DNA of 36,434 nt from an uncultured Clostridia bacterium (GTDB taxonomy: Bacteria; Bacillota; Clostridia; Oscillospirales; Ruminococcaceae). The stretch lies in NCBI GenBank assembly GCA_947588805.1, contig CANPYR010000024.1, positions 1-36,434 on the forward strand. The letters are read 5' to 3'. The notes beneath the pieces were generated by a model. The model had not been told where the DNA came from and made no database searches. It saw nothing but the letters and a program-made list of their open reading frames with translations. Positions 1 to 7,987 of this stretch are shown one piece after another (the first letter of the stretch is position 1; each line of letters opens with the position of its first letter). The position numbers were made by a program, and so were the translations under genes.

Positions 1-689
1 TTATTGCACAGAGCGAGGTAGTTTACCGAATCCTCGAACTGCTTGAACACCGATCCGCCGAATTCCTTGCTGTCACGGAACTCCGTGCAGAGTTCATCTT
101 TGAATACGGCGATTTTGGTCGTGTGATGGCACTGGTCGGAAAGCAGCAGAGCGAGATTGGTGTAAATACCGTTCTGCATGATTCCGAGTGCTCGGTACTT
201 TTGAGCGGAAAACTCAACGCCGTACCGTTCAAATGCAATTTCTGCGGCGTGGAAGGTCAAATCCTGTTCAAGACTGCGGGAGTCTTCGTAAGTGTCGCCG
301 TCGGACTCTTTTATCATCTGCCGAATCTGTTCTGAAGACGCCTGAACACTGGACGCGCCCTGACGGACATAAACGCCGGCAGGCTTTATACCTTTTGATT
401 TCAGATAATAAGGCTTATAGCTGCCCTCTGAAACTTCAATCTGAATCACTTTATTATCTTTGAGGACATACCGCACGAACATGGTCACATCAGGTGCAAT
501 CGCGTCACGGATACCGTTAGTCAGACGGGTATATGTTTCGTCCACATTGTCAATGCCGATCAGATTGCCCCTATCATCAATGCCGAGATAGATAACACCG
601 CCGTCCGTGTTTGCAAATGCGATGACTTCCTTGTAGATGTCGTCGGTCATCTGAGATTTATATTCAATGCGCTCACTTTCATATTGCAT
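1..689 (-). CDS. Schlafen/AlbA_2-domain putative DNA-binding regulator or helicase-like protein, truncated by window edge
   Basis: Reading leftwards from an ATG at 689, an uninterrupted frame runs off the left end of the window, so only the N-terminal ~229 residues are visible. It begins MQYESERIEYKSQMTDDIYK and continues with FANTDGGVIYLGIDDRG, the signature of the AlbA_2 (Schlafen-like) nucleic-acid-binding domain. After ~residue 130 comes a region like that preceding the ATPase-like domain of COG2865 proteins. These are usually annotated as ATP-binding or transcriptional regulators and are common in mobile and defence regions; the target is unknown. GGAGGTG lies 6 nt upstream of the ATG, and a consensus promoter lies behind it, so the start is well supported. 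The missing C-terminus reflects the window boundary, not a visible mutation. Confidence 0.8.
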   Translation of the reverse strand, partial: MQYESERIEYKSQMTDDIYKEVIAFANTDGGVIYLGIDDRGNLIGIDNVDETYTRLTNGIRDAIAPDVTMFVRYVLKDNKVIQIEVSEGSYKPYYLKSKGIKPAGVYVRQGASSVQASSEQIRQMIKESDGDTYEDSRSLEQDLTFHAAEIAFERYGVEFSAQKYRALGIMQNGIYTNLALLLSDQCHHTTKIAVFKDELCTEFRDSKEFGGSVFKQFEDSVNYLALCN

Positions 690-718
690 ATACAGCACCT
701 CCGTTGCAGCTTAATTAT

Positions 719-746
719 ATTATACTCATATTTTCACAATTTTCAA
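719..746 (-). promoter_or_regulatory. sigma-A-type promoter of the AlbA_2 gene
   Basis: On the minus strand TTGAAA (741-746) is followed by a 16-nt spacer and a perfect TATAAT (719-724), about 30 nt upstream of the start at 689. The surrounding DNA is AT-rich and carries repeated GTGAA/TTCAC motifs. Confidence 0.75.
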
Positions 747-752
747 TAGGCC

Positions 753-800
753 AGAGTGAAAATTCACTTTTTATTCACATTTAAATGTGAAAATCACTCT
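753..800. promoter_or_regulatory. nested palindromes, candidate operator
   Basis: A perfect 18-bp palindrome, TTCACATTTAAATGTGAA, sits at 774-791. A second inverted pair, AGTGAA-AA-TTCACT, is at 755-768, and outer arms AGAGTGA (753-759) and TCACTCT (794-800) enclose both. The cluster lies directly behind the -35 of the AlbA_2 gene, in the gap before the recombinase remnant. Repeated half-sites of this kind suggest a regulator binding site; the binding protein is not known. Confidence 0.5.
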
Positions 801-912
801 TATCATGTTCAATGCCTTCTGCATTTGCATTTTTGCAAGATTTGCGGGAGGGCTTTATGTTTTCTTGCATATCCGCCTGATTTTTCAGGTCTAAGACTTT
901 TTCACCGTATAA

Positions 913-1302
913 TCGGAGGACAAGGTTAGCAACGTCATCAAGCGCAGACAGGCAGACGGCGAATGGCTGTGTGCCGCTCCCTACGGATACATCATCACCA
1001 AACGCAAGGAATTTGAGATAGTTCCCACGGAAGCGGATATCGTGCGAAAAATCTTTGATTTATATAACAACGAGGGCTGGGGTTACAAGAGAATCGCAAA
1101 CTATCTGACCGATCAGGGGATACCGACCCCCCGAATGTTAGAGCAAATGCGTAGAGAGACCGACGGGCTTGAATACAAGCGTCAGGTCAAGGCGGCATGG
1201 GCTATTGTTACGGTGCAGGGTATTTTAGACAACGATTTCTATATCGGTACTCTCCGTCAGGGCAAGTATACCCGCGCAAAGATAAACGGCAAGGATACAT
1301 AA
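913..1302 (+). pseudogene. large serine recombinase remnant (central Recombinase domain only)
   Basis: The frame is open from 913 after a stop at 910. From 919 it reads DKVSNVIKRRQADGEWLCAA, PYGYIITKRKEFEIVPTEA and IFDLYNNEGWGYKRIANYL, and ends GTLRQGKYTRAKINGKDT before TAA. This matches the middle Recombinase domain of large serine recombinases from conjugative and mobilizable elements. The N-terminal resolvase catalytic domain with its serine is missing, as are the C-terminal zinc ribbon and coiled coil, so it cannot be active. An internal ATG at 1042 has no convincing ribosome site. It is most likely a scar of a mobile element that once occupied this region. Confidence 0.8.
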
Positions 1303-1308
1303 ACGCAT

Positions 1309-1342
1309 AAAAAGGAAGTCCTTCAAGAAGGTCTTCCTTTTT
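1309..1342. terminator. bidirectional hairpin terminator
   Basis: Arms AAAAAGGAAGTCCTTC (1309-1324) and GAAGGTCTTCCTTTTT (1327-1342) pair with a single T-T mismatch. The T-run on each strand lets it end transcripts both from the recombinase remnant (+) and from the PLD-ATPase gene (-), which stops at 1366. Confidence 0.85.
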
Positions 1343-1365
1343 ATAGTACACGCCAAGTGTTTCAA

Positions 1366-3351
1366 TCATTTGAACCTACCCAAAAAACCGCGTTTAAACT
1401 CTATCCCGAAAAACTCCTTCGCCGTATCAAGCTTCATGATAACCAGCTCTCTTGACGCCTTAGGCTCGAGCGTTTCGGGAAGCTCTTTTACAATGCGCGA
1501 AGCGTCATACGTCTGCCCGGCATTATACTTAAGCAGGTTTCTCCTTGAGTCAACTTCAAACTGGCTCCGGTTGTTGTTCCAAGCTGTTTTAATTGTCCGG
1601 ATCACGTTGCTGCCGGTGTTCCGCTCGTCGAAATAATCCTTAAGGCTCAGCTTGCGGATATATTCCGGAATCGCAATATCCGAAAAGCTCTCGAATATTT
1701 CATAAATGACCTCCGACGACATTTTCAGAATATCCGGCGCGGATTCCGCGTCGTCGTCTTTCATGCTTTCCAAAAGCTCCGGGATTCTTTCAAGCATCAT
1801 ATACAGATATCGCCTGTAAAACGCTGTCCCGATATTTTTCTGAACCTTTTTGACAGTGCTGTTCTGCATGACTTCGGTATTGGTAAGTCCCGCGCTCACA
1901 TGGCAGATAACCGTTCTTCTGATTATCTCCTGACTGACGGCTTTAACATCCTCGTTTGCGCTTATGACGACAGCCGGATAGTGTATATTTTTATCCATGA
2001 TACCGTAGTCGTCGTTTTTGATCGTTTCTACGGCGTGTGTATCAAATCTTGCTTTTACCATATCGTCAACAATGATCGGCACTCCCTTTGTCTGCGCTCT
2101 TAGTCCATCAATAGTGGTTCTTGTAAAATCTGAGCCCGGGATTTTCGGTTTTTGACCTATCATCATCTTTTCAAGCGTTTCTAAAAAGCTTGTCTTTCCC
2201 GCTTTACTCTGACCGTAGACGATTCCGAAAACGGGATACGGACCTTTATTCTGATTGAATCTTGTCGCGGCGTCGCGCATTACCCCCATAAAAGGCGAGC
2301 AGAAAAACCAGTTGGCAAACTCAAAGTATCGCTTCTGCATAGACCGATAATCGCCGTGAAAAATCTTATAGCCGTCCATATACTGCAAAAACAGTTCAGC
2401 GTCACGCTTAACGTCGGCGTCGTCCGGCAAAAGATCGAGCTTTATATCATTGAGGGCGACTTCGCCTTTTTCCACGTCTACGACTAATTGCGGATACTCT
2501 TTTCTGACCTCCTTTTCTCTGTCTGCCTCTTCCTTTACATGGCTTTTCACTGAGACAATCTTGGCGGGAGAAATAAGTATTTTGCCCTTTTTATCGGGCT
2601 GAGGGCATGACGGTTTGAATCTCGCCGAAAGTTTTGATGTTTCTAATGCAAACTCAATTTCTTCGTTTTGCTGCTTGTCCTGAATGATTTCAAAAACCTT
2701 CTTAGTCTTTACCGTCTGAGAGATTGGAAGCTCGTCGAGATTATCGCCGCTGTCTGCGACCAAAATAGCCTTGGCGGTTATCTCGTCGGTGCTGTCCTGC
2801 CGGAGCGATTTGTAGATATCCATATACCAATCATACGCTTCTTCACCGTCGATAAAGGAAATATTTTCGCGCTGCAATCCCCCGAAGGCGTTATAGGACA
2901 TATTTGCAGAGCCCATTATTACTCTCTTTCTTCCGTCGTCGGATGACAAAAGATAGATTTTCTCGTGGGAAAGCTTTTTATTTGCGACATACATTTTAAG
3001 ACTTCCGGAATTTATTCTGTCAATCAGAGCGTCTTTCATTTTACCCGAACGGATTTTTTCTATAATCTTCGTCTGAAAAGCCATTATTTCGTTTAAAGTA
3101 TAGGACATCACCTGCTCGCAGCCGAAGATGATTTCGGCGCGGTCAAACATCTCGACAAGCTTGCCGATAAACCCGACACCCGAGGAATATGTAATCGCGT
3201 AAAGCTCATTATAACCCGAAAAAAGCTCCTGCCATGGTATGAACATGCCCTCGACAAAGTCAAGCTTTGTGACTGCAAGCTTGTTTGAAACATTCTCCGA
3301 AAGATTTATCTGCTGCTCTTCACCGAATAAACTGATTTGTTCCTCAGACAT
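1366..3351 (-). CDS. fusion of phospholipase-D-like nuclease domain and P-loop ATPase, putative defence or mobile-element protein
   Basis: This 661-aa protein has two parts. Residues ~25-185 resemble a PLD-family nuclease, with the HxK...GSxN signature at H129, K131 and G147-N150 (GSAN). Residues ~240-310 are a charged linker. Residues ~335-490 form a P-loop ATPase: Walker A GQSKAGKT at 380-387, Walker B-like VPIIVDD at 424-430, a sensor-like VVISANE at 461-467 and an RR pair at 479-480 that could supply an arginine finger. Single-copy HKD motifs normally require dimerization. I do not recognise the whole architecture; PLD nucleases coupled to ATPases occur in restriction and anti-phage proteins, so defence is an inference. 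AGGAGG precedes the ATG, and the gene has its own promoter and terminator. It sits beside the recombinase remnant, which supports acquisition by transfer. Confidence 0.75.
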   Translation of the reverse strand: MSEEQISLFGEEQQINLSENVSNKLAVTKLDFVEGMFIPWQELFSGYNELYAITYSSGVGFIGKLVEMFDRAEIIFGCEQVMSYTLNEIMAFQTKIIEKIRSGKMKDALIDRINSGSLKMYVANKKLSHEKIYLLSSDDGRKRVIMGSANMSYNAFGGLQRENISFIDGEEAYDWYMDIYKSLRQDSTDEITAKAILVADSGDNLDELPISQTVKTKKVFEIIQDKQQNEEIEFALETSKLSARFKPSCPQPDKKGKILISPAKIVSVKSHVKEEADREKEVRKEYPQLVVDVEKGEVALNDIKLDLLPDDADVKRDAELFLQYMDGYKIFHGDYRSMQKRYFEFANWFFCSPFMGVMRDAATRFNQNKGPYPVFGIVYGQSKAGKTSFLETLEKMMIGQKPKIPGSDFTRTTIDGLRAQTKGVPIIVDDMVKARFDTHAVETIKNDDYGIMDKNIHYPAVVISANEDVKAVSQEIIRRTVICHVSAGLTNTEVMQNSTVKKVQKNIGTAFYRRYLYMMLERIPELLESMKDDDAESAPDILKMSSEVIYEIFESFSDIAIPEYIRKLSLKDYFDERNTGSNVIRTIKTAWNNNRSQFEVDSRRNLLKYNAGQTYDASRIVKELPETLEPKASRELVIMKLDTAKEFFGIEFKRGFLGRFK

Positions 3352-3390
3352 ACCGGCGCCTCCTGACTTCTAAATATAATTATTGCAATT

Positions 3391-3419
3391 ATTATAACAC
3401 GGTTGTGCGGCGATTTCAA
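3391..3419 (-). promoter_or_regulatory. consensus promoter of the PLD-ATPase gene
   Basis: TTGAAA (3414-3419), a 17-nt spacer and TATAAT (3391-3396) on the minus strand lie about 40 nt upstream of the start codon. This indicates an independently expressed single-gene unit. Confidence 0.8.
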
Positions 3420-3435
3420 GTTATTTTTAATTTGA

Positions 3436-3451
3436 GTACAAAATTTTGTAC
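3436..3451. promoter_or_regulatory. perfect 16-bp palindrome upstream of the PLD-ATPase promoter
   Basis: GTACAAAATTTTGTAC is its own reverse complement and lies 17 bp behind the -35 of the PLD-ATPase promoter. It could be a regulator binding site; no regulator gene is adjacent on this side. Confidence 0.45.
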
Positions 3452-3681
3452 AGATAAGCGGAAACAATGTTTCTGCTATTTTTAAAATGTATCCCGCCTA
3501 AATATCGCCAAACTGAATTCATAGATCTCGCCGGATGGGCTTGCATGATCCGGCTGAAAAAACGGAAAGACCAAAAATTGAAAATACCCTCCTCTTCCGC
3601 TCATCCAGCCGCCACTTACCCGGTTTTTTAATCTTTCCCCCTCCCCTCCCATTTCTTAATAATTATTTAACAATTTTACTC
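3452..3681. other. AT-rich intergenic region, no gene recognised
   Basis: This stretch separates the leftward PLD-ATPase gene from the rightward ArgC-like gene. A short open frame at 3535-3720 has no ribosome site and no recognisable product, so I do not call it. Pyrimidine-rich runs occur around 3620-3660. Confidence 0.5.
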
Positions 3682-3710
3682 TTGACAAACGGCGAAAAAT
3701 ATGGGAAAAT
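3682..3710 (+). promoter_or_regulatory. promoter of the ArgC-like gene (extended -10 type)
   Basis: A perfect TTGACA (3682-3687) is followed at 17 nt by GAAAAT (3705-3710), preceded by TG at 3702-3703. The weak -10 hexamer is offset by the extended-10 TG and ideal -35. The same arrangement recurs upstream of the GH43 gene at 20868. Confidence 0.6.
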
Positions 3711-3835
3711 TATTATGTAAAAATATGAATTCATAATGTCGAATCATATCCTCGGATGCCGAATGCTCCGCTGACTCTTTATAACATGAAAATTCCGCGT
3801 CTTGAAATCAGACGCCTTGCAGAGGGTGTATACAA

Positions 3836-4780
3836 TTGAAAAAAGTGCTTGTTGACGGCCACTACGGAACCGTCAACCTTAATCTTAATAAAATGATCTC
3901 CGGCAGGGACGATCTTGAAATAATCTGGCTTGAAAATAAAAAGCAGGTGACCGAACAGCAGAGAGTTTCGCTTCTTAACGCTGCGGATATTGTTATTCTC
4001 TGCCAGTCTGCGCAGACCGTAGTCGAAACCGTTCCTCTTATCACCAACCGCGGCGTTAAGGTCATCGATACCTCTAACGCCTACCGGCTTGCGCCTACCT
4101 GGGCTTACGGGATGCCGGAGCTCGGACCGGATCAGAGACAGAAAATTATCGCTTCAAGATTTACCGCGATCCCCGCGCCTATAGCAGTGGGATCCTGCGC
4201 GCTTCTGAATCCGCTTATCAGGGGTAAGATCATGCCGCCGTATCTTCCGCTTTATATTAACTCCGTCGTGGGATATTCTTCGGGCGGCGCAAATATGATA
4301 GCGATGTACGAGGACGCCGGGAAGCCGAGAAGCTATTCCTCGGCGCGGCAGTATGCTTTAGACCAGACGTATTTTCAGCAGAAGGAGATAATGCACGCTT
4401 GCGGGATATCCTACCGTCCGTCGCTTAATCCGATGATAGATAACTATCCTAACGGGATTCTCGTCACTGTGCCGCTTCATTTGAGAACTCTGCAAAAGCG
4501 CCTTCATGCAAGGCAGATCTGGGATGTGATGGCGAGATTTTACGAGAAAGAGCCGCTTATACAGGTGGTAGATTTCGACGACGCTATTGAATCGCTCGGG
4601 GGATTTTTGGACGCGGGCGGCATGGCGGGGTCTAACCGTATGCAGATCTTTGCTTTTGGGGATAACGATATCTGCCTGCTCGCCGCAAGGTTTGACAACC
4701 TCGGAAAAGGCGGCGCGGGAGCCGTGATACAGAATATGAATTTAATGCTCGGGATCGACGAATATAAAGGTGTGCTTTGA
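3836..4780 (+). CDS. N-acetyl-gamma-glutamyl-phosphate reductase-like protein (type 2 ArgC family), catalytic residues replaced
   Basis: This 314-aa protein has the length and fold signatures of the short (type 2) ArgC family, which reduces N-acetylglutamyl phosphate in arginine synthesis. Visible markers are the N-terminal dinucleotide-binding segment (DGHYGTVNLNL, 7-17), VIDTSNAYRLAP (76-87), VVGYSSGGANMI and NGILVTVPLHLRTL (206-219). The usual NPGCYPTG catalytic motif aligns with IPAPIAVG (112-119), which puts Pro115 where the catalytic Cys belongs. The conserved PHV histidine aligns with Ser196. Cys121 lies nearby but out of register. The protein may be an inactive or re-purposed relative, so I withhold argC. 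The start is TTG at 3836 behind GAGGG; no other arginine gene is in view. Confidence 0.7.
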   Translation: MKKVLVDGHYGTVNLNLNKMISGRDDLEIIWLENKKQVTEQQRVSLLNAADIVILCQSAQTVVETVPLITNRGVKVIDTSNAYRLAPTWAYGMPELGPDQRQKIIASRFTAIPAPIAVGSCALLNPLIRGKIMPPYLPLYINSVVGYSSGGANMIAMYEDAGKPRSYSSARQYALDQTYFQQKEIMHACGISYRPSLNPMIDNYPNGILVTVPLHLRTLQKRLHARQIWDVMARFYEKEPLIQVVDFDDAIESLGGFLDAGGMAGSNRMQIFAFGDNDICLLAARFDNLGKGGAGAVIQNMNLMLGIDEYKGVL

Positions 4781-4782
4781 GA

Positions 4783-5045
4783 GGACAGACGGTCAGAGGT
4801 CAGAAGACATATGAAGCGGCAGGAGCGGGATGACTGAGGATTAGGCTCACTTCTTGGGGAGGAAGGCCGGATTAGTTGGGGCTATGGATTTCTGCTTCTA
4901 TCTTTCATTTCGCTATGGAAAAGGGGCGCTATCCCGCTTCTATCTTCTATTTTCTAATTTCTAATTTTTAACCCTCTAACTCTCTAAAAGCTCCGAAACC
5001 TATAGTTACAACATCTGACTTCTGATTTCTGAATTCTGTCTTCTA
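4783..5045. repeat. composite intergenic repeat (inverted relative of the copy at ~30340-30500)
   Basis: It contains, in order, a purine-rich tract (GGTCAGAGGTCAGAAGACA), the conserved motif TCTTTCATTTCGCTAT (4901-4916), a TTCTATCTTCTATTTTCTAA tract, and a 44-nt block at 4974-5017 that is the exact reverse complement of 30381-30424. It ends in pyrimidine-rich copies of the TCTGATTTCTGAATTCTG tract. No gene is visible here. Confidence 0.8.
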
Positions 5046-5060
5046 AACGGGGGCTTTTTT

Positions 5061-6338
5061 ATGGCTGAAAATAATTTTGACAGTATCTTTATAAAAAACA
5101 CCGAGAAAGATCTTCCGAAGGCTATGATAGCGGCTATCGATACGGGCGACTACGACGTTGAGCGCTCCATCGGCGAGCTCAAAGAGCTTATAAGGACCGC
5201 CGGCGGGATAACCGAAGCGGAAATAGTTCAGAAGCGCCAGGCTCCCGACAGCGCCACCGCGATAGGCTCGGGGCGGCTTGAGGAGATGAAGCGGCTCGTT
5301 AAGGATCTTGATATCGATATAGTGATATTTGATCTCGAGCTGACGGCTACTCAGATAAGAAATCTTGAAGACGCGCTCGACGTGGAGACGATAGACCGAA
5401 CGATGCTTATACTTGATATCTTCGCTCAGAGGGCGACTACAAGAGAAGGCAAGCTTCAGGTCGAGATCGCGAAATATAAATATCTTCTGCCGAGACTTTC
5501 GGGGATGGGAAGGGAGCTTTCAAGAACCGGCGGCGCGGTAGGAATGCGCGGGGGTCCGGGAGAGACGAAGTTAGAGCTTGACAGAAGATACATCCGTTCA
5601 AGAATAACAGCTCTTGAATCCGAGCTTAAAAACATCGCGTCAAGGCGGGAGCTGATGAGAAAAAGACGAAAGAAGGACGGAATGCTCACCGCCGCGATAG
5701 TAGGATATACAAACGTCGGAAAGTCAACGCTTATGAACGCGCTGACAGAAGCGGGAGTTCTTGCGGAGGATAAGCTCTTCGCGACTCTTGAGACCACGTC
5801 GCGCTCTATAATCCTCCCGGACGGCAGGAGTGTGCTTCTTACCGATACGGTAGGACTTATCAGCAGACTGCCGCATCATCTTGTAGAAGCGTTCAGATCG
5901 ACGCTTGAGGAAGCGGCGAACGCGGACGTTATTTTGCACGTCTGCGACTGCTCGTCGGAGGATCCTAAGGAGCAGACGAGCGTCACAAAGGAACTTCTTT
6001 CGGAGCTCGGCTGCGACGGGATCCCGGTAATAAACGTTCTTAATAAAAGCGATCTTGCGGATTGGAGCGAAGAATTTCTGCCGGAGGGGACGGTGCTGAT
6101 ATCCGCAAAAGAGGGAAAAGGACTTGAAAAGCTTTTAGAGGAGCTGATGAAAGCGCTCCCTGAGACGGCGAGAAGGATGAAGCTTAAGCTCCCGTTCAGC
6201 GAAGCGGGCCTGCTCGCAAGGATAAGAGCGGAGGGGAACGTCTACAGCGAAGAATATACGGAGGACGGAATAAAAGTAGACGCGCTGGTAGATATAAAGC
6301 TTTGCAAGGAAGCGGAAAAATTTTCGGAGGAGGATTAG
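5061..6338 (+). CDS. hflX: GTPase HflX, ribosome-splitting factor
   Basis: At 425 aa it matches full-length HflX, a ribosome-associated GTPase that rescues stalled or stressed ribosomes. The N-terminal HflX domain carries GSGRLEEM (69-76) and the family signature REGKLQVEIAKYKYLLPRL (128-146). A glycine-rich segment (GGAVGMRGGPGETKLELDRR, 157-176) and a basic coiled-coil linker follow. The G domain (~210-365) has G1 GYTNVGKST (215-223), G3 DTVG (262-265) and G4 NKSD (328-331). The ATG at 5061 follows a GGGGG stretch, a weak ribosome site. I see no good promoter; the upstream region is occupied by repeats. A strong terminator follows the stop. Confidence 0.95.
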   Translation: MAENNFDSIFIKNTEKDLPKAMIAAIDTGDYDVERSIGELKELIRTAGGITEAEIVQKRQAPDSATAIGSGRLEEMKRLVKDLDIDIVIFDLELTATQIRNLEDALDVETIDRTMLILDIFAQRATTREGKLQVEIAKYKYLLPRLSGMGRELSRTGGAVGMRGGPGETKLELDRRYIRSRITALESELKNIASRRELMRKRRKKDGMLTAAIVGYTNVGKSTLMNALTEAGVLAEDKLFATLETTSRSIILPDGRSVLLTDTVGLISRLPHHLVEAFRSTLEEAANADVILHVCDCSSEDPKEQTSVTKELLSELGCDGIPVINVLNKSDLADWSEEFLPEGTVLISAKEGKGLEKLLEELMKALPETARRMKLKLPFSEAGLLARIRAEGNVYSEEYTEDGIKVDALVDIKLCKEAEKFSEED

Positions 6339-6383
6339 GAGCAGGGATGGAAGTCTTGCGTAAGACTTGGAAGAGATGAGCAG

Positions 6384-6423
6384 AAAACCGTCGATCTTTT
6401 TGAAAAAGGCCGACGGTTTTTTT
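6384..6423 (+). terminator. rho-independent terminator after hflX
   Basis: Arms AAAACCGTCG (6384-6393) and CGACGGTTTT (6411-6420) enclose an inner CTTTTT-G-AAAAAG helix, followed by a T-run. Confidence 0.9.
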
Positions 6424-6708
6424 ACGCACCTGCAAACGAAAAATACCTTAAAATTGAAGTGCAATCGGGAAGAACGGACGGGGGAAACCCTGCTTCTTTT
6501 CATTACGGTAACGTGTTTTGGCGTTTTTCTGCCCGGCGGCTTCGGTATTGATCTTTGCCGTCATCTCGGAAATCCTCACGTCAAGCTGTTACTGCTCGGT
6601 CCGGAAATTGAAGCAAAGGCCGTCAAAGCTTCGCCGCGTAACTTTTCGGGATACCTGTCCTCGGACAGCTTTTTTCACTTAAAATTTACCACTTTTTCCG
6701 ATTATAGG
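6424..6708. other. intergenic region without recognisable gene
   Basis: An open frame covering 6367-6717 runs through the hflX terminator and has no ribosome site or recognisable domain, so it is not called. The only structure noted is a small CTGTCC-TC-GGACAG inverted repeat near 6654. Confidence 0.5.
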
Positions 6709-6737
6709 TTGACTTAAGCCCCATTATGATGTATAAT
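6709..6737 (+). promoter_or_regulatory. promoter of the frameshifted hydrolase
   Basis: TTGACT (6709-6714), a 17-nt spacer and a perfect TATAAT (6732-6737). Confidence 0.85.
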
Positions 6738-6745
6738 ATCATCAG

Positions 6746-6795
6746 AACACCCTCTCGGGTGTTTTAAAATGGAACCGCTGATTTTGAATCAGCGG
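6746..6795 (+). promoter_or_regulatory. two leader hairpins between promoter and hydrolase start
   Basis: The first hairpin, AACACCC-TCTC-GGGTGTT followed by a short TTTT (6746-6765), resembles a weak terminator or attenuator. The second, CCGCTGATT-TTG-AATCAGCGG (6775-6795), is a perfect 9-bp stem about 20 nt before the ATG. Together they suggest leader-based control or a residual upstream terminator; no riboswitch class was recognised. Confidence 0.5.
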
Positions 6796-6814
6796 CGGAT
6801 CTGGATGTGAAAAT

Positions 6815-7710
6815 ATGTCTTATCTAACAGTTTCCGGCAGGAAAATCTATTACGAAGAATAGGCGTTGATAATTCGCCTGCGCTCGTTTATTTACATGGC
6901 GGGCCGGGCGAGAGTTGTCTTACATATTCCTATCAGGCTAAAAAGCTCGGCGAGACTTTTCATGTCGTCAGCTTCGATCAGTACGGCGTTTTCCGCTCCG
7001 ACGCGGTCGGCGAAGAACCGCTTGGCGTGGGAGATCTTGTTCGGATGACCGAGCAGATGAGGTTGACCCTCGGAATAGAAAGCTGGATTCCGCTCGGGCA
7101 TTCCTTTGGTGGAATGCTTGCTCTCGTCTATGCTCACACTTATCCCGACAGCATTGACGGAGTTATATACGACTGTCCGATGTGGAGCGCTCTTCATACG
7201 GCAAGAGCCATCGCGGAAGCGACTCTGCCATGCTTTGAGCGCGACGGCGTTTCCGATCAGGCCGCGCTTTGCAAAGAAATCCTCGACAGCGGGATTTCAC
7301 CAAAAGAAGCCTTTGAAAAGGCGACGTCGATTGATATGACCGAAAGCGTGCAGAAGTACTGTCATGTGATAGAAAACGACAGATATAACGAATATATCAA
7401 CGCTCATATCAGCGATCCGATGGTGACGGAGGAATGCTGGAGCAAATTTATAGATTTCAGAAATAAGCTCTTTAATTCGGAGGATTTCTATGCGGATTAC
7501 CTTCCGTATCTTGCGGATATCGCAAAGCCGCAGCTTCTGATAGTCGGAGAGTATGATATGACCTGCGGAAAATATGAGCAGAAATGGTTTGCGGACAACG
7601 CGCAAAACGGCAGTACCGTGATACTTCCGGACTGCGCGCACCTGACTTGGTTTGAACAGCCGGAAAAATATACCGATATAATTATAGAAAAGTTTTCTGC
7701 CGGCGGATAA
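6815..7710 (+). pseudogene. alpha/beta hydrolase (proline iminopeptidase-like), frameshifted near its N-terminus
   Basis: Translation from ATG 6815 gives MSYLTVSGRKIYYEE and then hits TAG at 6860-6862. The family-typical continuation, GVDNSPALVYLHGGPGESCL, lies in the next frame from 6862 and runs intact to 7710. The loss of one base around 6858-6862 explains this. Downstream are the oxyanion motif HGGPG, the nucleophile elbow GHSFGG, an acid in VGEYD and the catalytic His in DCAHLTWF, so the rest looks functional. Such enzymes cleave N-terminal proline or small esters in the cytoplasm. The break could be a real mutation, a sequencing error or, less likely, programmed slippage. GTG 7027 would give a stub without the HGGPG loop. 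Promoter and terminator are intact. Confidence 0.8.
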
Positions 7711-7721
7711 CGCGCCAAAAA

Positions 7722-7746
7722 GAATTCGCCGAAAGGCGAATTTTTT
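7722..7746 (+). terminator. terminator after the hydrolase
   Basis: AATTCGCC (7723-7730), a GAAA loop and GGCGAATT (7735-7742) form a stem followed by a T-run. Confidence 0.85.
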
Positions 7747-7903
7747 AGTTAGGCGCGGCTCACGCTCTGAAATTATGCCCGACTCGGAAAATAAAAATAA
7801 CTTTTTCAGGCGATCGCCACCCTTCTTTTCCTGTCATATAATGTAAATCTCACGTCCTTTAAGGGCGAATTTTTATATATCCGCGCGTCGGACAAAAAAA
7901 TGC

Positions 7904-7932
7904 TTGCATTCCTGCTTAAAATGTGGTATGAT
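7904..7932 (+). promoter_or_regulatory. promoter of the yloU-yloV operon
   Basis: TTGCAT (7904-7909), a 17-nt spacer and TATGAT (7927-7932), about 55 nt upstream of the GTG start at 7988. Confidence 0.75.
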
Positions 7933-7987
7933 ATCTTATAAGTGCCGACTTCGGCCGGCGATCCTGAAAATCAAGGGGAGGATCCAT

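Noticed and set aside
6367-6717. 116-codon open frame after hflX
   Set aside because: It runs through the terminator hairpin and has no ribosome site or known domain.
7027-7710. intact short hydrolase starting at GTG 7027
   Set aside because: It lacks the HGGPG oxyanion loop found just upstream in the same frame, so the frameshift interpretation fits better.
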